NCBI GenBank assembly: GCA_005800405.1
Contig: SYFN01000158.1
Span: forward strand, 1-8,902
DNA from: Burkholderiales bacterium
Lineage (GTDB): Bacteria > Pseudomonadota > Gammaproteobacteria > Burkholderiales > Burkholderiaceae_D
Reading direction: 5' to 3'
Length of the DNA stretch: 8,902 bases
In this document: in pieces, positions 8,320 through 8,902 of the stretch
Layout of the letters: every line of letters starts with the position of its first letter
How positions within the stretch are numbered: position 1 is the stretch's first letter
Translations under genes and position numbers: made by a program
Notes under the pieces: generated by a model
Seen by the model: only the letters and a program-made list of their open reading frames with translations
Told to the model about the DNA's origin: nothing
Databases searched by the model: none

Positions 8320-8740
8320 TACCGGTACCACCGGGCTGACCATCGGCACCATAAGAAAAAATATCCACCTCACTGCGCGTACCCGGCGACAAATACTGAT
8401 ACGGATTTCCCCAAGGGTCTTTGTTGAGCCTCTCGATATAACCACCGGTTTTCCAGTTGGCTGGCTGAGGACCATTGGTCGGATGGGCAATCAAGGCCTG
8501 CAGACCCTGCTCAGTCGTTGGCTAACGCTGGTTATCCAGACGATAGAGCTTGAGTGCCTGCATCAGCGTGGCGATATCCCGTTTTGCCGCGAGAATGCGT
8601 ACATCATCCGTGCGATCCATGAGTCGTGGCACGAGCAAAGCGGCCAACACACCCATGATGACCACGACGACCATGATTTCGATCAGCGTAAAACAGGCAT
8701 GCCGGCGAGTAGCGCGGGAGGAATTGCTTGCAAGTCGCAT
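8288..8740 (-). pseudogene. gspG: GspG, major pseudopilin (in-frame amber at codon 73, Gly-1 replaced by Cys)
   Basis: Major subunit of the pseudopilus that pushes substrates through the secretin. The start ATG 8740-8738 is the only one before the pilin motif. The leader ends HAC rather than the usual Gly, followed by FTLIEIMVVVVIMGVLAALLVP with Glu at +5. ILAAKRDIATLMQALKLYRLDNQR is typical, then codon 73 is TAG (8524-8522), and the same frame resumes [15 protein letters not shown]. The family normally has Tyr between the Arg and Pro, so a Tyr codon became TAG. The rest is normal: [22 protein letters not shown], and [16 protein letters not shown] with the calcium-binding Asp residues, ending at TGA 8290-8288. 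Full length is 150 codons including the amber. As written, it yields a 72-residue fragment. No strong ribosome-binding site is visible upstream. Confidence 0.93.
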
Positions 8741-8780
8741 AAGCAGGTTCTTGGGTTGACGTGAAATAGCCCCCTAGAAG

Positions 8781-8794
8781 ACCGATCCATCGGT
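8781..8794. repeat. Perfect 6-bp inverted repeat inside the IS left end
   Basis: ACCGAT and ATCGGT are separated by CC. It shares its last two bases with the larger repeat starting at 8793, so the two structures are mutually exclusive. It may be a transposase contact site or a structure limiting read-in transcription; no T tract supports a standard terminator. Confidence 0.5.
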
Positions 8795-8821
8795 ATTCCT
8801 TAAACTAACGGATAGGAATAC
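8793..8821. repeat. Perfect 8-bp inverted repeat just before the transposase start
   Basis: GTATTCCT (8793-8800) and AGGAATAC (8814-8821) flank a 13-base spacer. The right arm contains the AGGA likely to serve as ribosome-binding site for the ORF at 8826. In RNA this hairpin would sequester that site, a device some insertion sequences use to block translation of transcripts entering from outside. The role here is inference. Confidence 0.5.
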
Positions 8822-8825
8822 GACT

Positions 8826-8902
8826 ATGGATATGCCTATGTCTTCAGGAAGCCATTCAAAAATAGAAATCATCACCGGGGTGCAGCGACGAAGGCGCTGG
8901 AC
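8826..8902 (+). CDS. Start of transposase OrfA-type protein (cut by window edge)
   Basis: The ATG at 8826 opens a frame to the edge: 25 codons plus two bases. The visible protein begins MDMPMSSGSHSK and continues IEIITGVQRRRRW. An ITG/ITS-V-x-RRRRW stretch just before the helix-turn-helix is typical of the first ORF (OrfA) of IS3/IS2-like and IS66-like elements in proteobacteria. AGGA at 8814-8817 sits about eight bases before the start. The helix-turn-helix itself would lie beyond the edge. Family assignment rests on this short N-terminal motif and the C-rich end, so IS3 versus IS66 is not settled. Confidence 0.6.
   Translation, partial: MDMPMSSGSHSKIEIITGVQRRRRW

Larger units (their letters stand above)
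8762..8902 (+). mobile_element. Left end of an insertion sequence, probably IS3 family (IS2-like); continues past the window
   Basis: A transposase-type ORF start lies at 8826, reading away from the gsp operon. The preceding bases from 8762 begin TGAAATAGCCCCCTAG. A run of C about nine bases from the end resembles, from memory, the terminal repeats of IS2-group elements, so 8762 is proposed as the tip. The right end, its matching inverted repeat and any target duplication are outside the window, so the boundary is tentative. If correct, only 21 bases of pre-insertion DNA remain upstream of gspG. Confidence 0.5.

Noticed and set aside
8320..8490. N-terminal extension of gspH to 8490
   Set aside because: It would overlap most of the 3' half of gspG and put about 57 extra residues before the prepilin leader. 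The paired ATG at 8319-8314 gives a normal leader.
8288..8494. Separate small gene for the second half of gspG starting at a TTG
   Set aside because: It is in the same frame as the first half and is the continuation of the GspG globular domain. It would lack leader and helix, so it is the remnant of one gene rather than a new gene.
8201..8764. Plus-strand ORF of 187 codons covering the gspG/gspH region
   Set aside because: It is antisense to two recognised pseudopilin genes, and its Thr/Ser-rich start mirrors the hydrophobic pilin helices on the other strand.
8781..8794. Rho-independent terminator
   Set aside because: The inverted repeat is short with a two-base loop, and no T run follows on either strand.
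1..8902. CRISPR array, tRNA or rRNA genes, or a novel defence system
   Set aside because: No regularly spaced direct repeats and no cloverleaf or rRNA-like sequence were noticed on reading. Nearly every base is accounted for by T2SS genes and one IS end.

Overview
This window holds most of a type II secretion system (T2SS, general secretory pathway) operon, all on the minus strand. Read in the direction of transcription, from about 8740 down to 1, the order is gspG-gspH-gspI-gspJ-gspK-gspL-gspM-gspN-gspD-gspE. gspE runs off the left edge. gspC and gspF are not in the window. The gene order, the presence of gspN, the protein character and a GC content a little above one half suggest a betaproteobacterium, probably Burkholderiales. 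That assignment is inference, since nothing in the window names the organism.

Layout: 8762-8902 looks like the left end of an insertion sequence whose first gene runs rightward, away from the operon. 8740-6747 carries the pseudopilins GspG, H, I and J, followed by GspK (6750-5788). 5784-3209 carries the inner-membrane platform and accessory proteins GspL, GspM and GspN. 3212-1009 is the outer-membrane secretin GspD, and 987-1 is the N-terminal 329 residues of the ATPase GspE. Genes are packed tightly. ATGA start/stop overlaps occur at J/K, L/M, M/N and N/D, the G/H and I/J pairs overlap by more, and no intergenic gap inside the operon exceeds about 25 bases. There are no long gene-free stretches.

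The main finding is that the operon is broken in many places while its protein sequences are otherwise well preserved. gspG, gspJ and gspM each contain an in-frame TAG, and gspL contains an in-frame TAA. gspM and gspN each lack one base, and gspD probably lacks one in its signal-peptide region. In every case the sequence beyond the lesion resumes the expected family sequence. gspG also has Cys instead of Gly before its prepilin-peptidase cleavage site. gspH, gspI, gspK, the gspD body and the visible part of gspE are open. With an IS immediately upstream of gspG, the simplest reading is recent inactivation of the T2SS, as in a lineage undergoing genome reduction. Two alternatives need checking: base-call or assembly error, and amber (UAG) readthrough, because no gene that ends in this window uses TAG as its terminal stop.

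How the parts would work if intact: GspE would power assembly of a pseudopilus (GspG major; H, I, J and K minor, at the tip) on a GspL/GspM platform, pushing folded periplasmic proteins out through the GspD secretin. As written, the major pseudopilin, the tip protein GspJ and the GspL-GspM platform would not be made full length, so secretion should fail unless the stops are read through.
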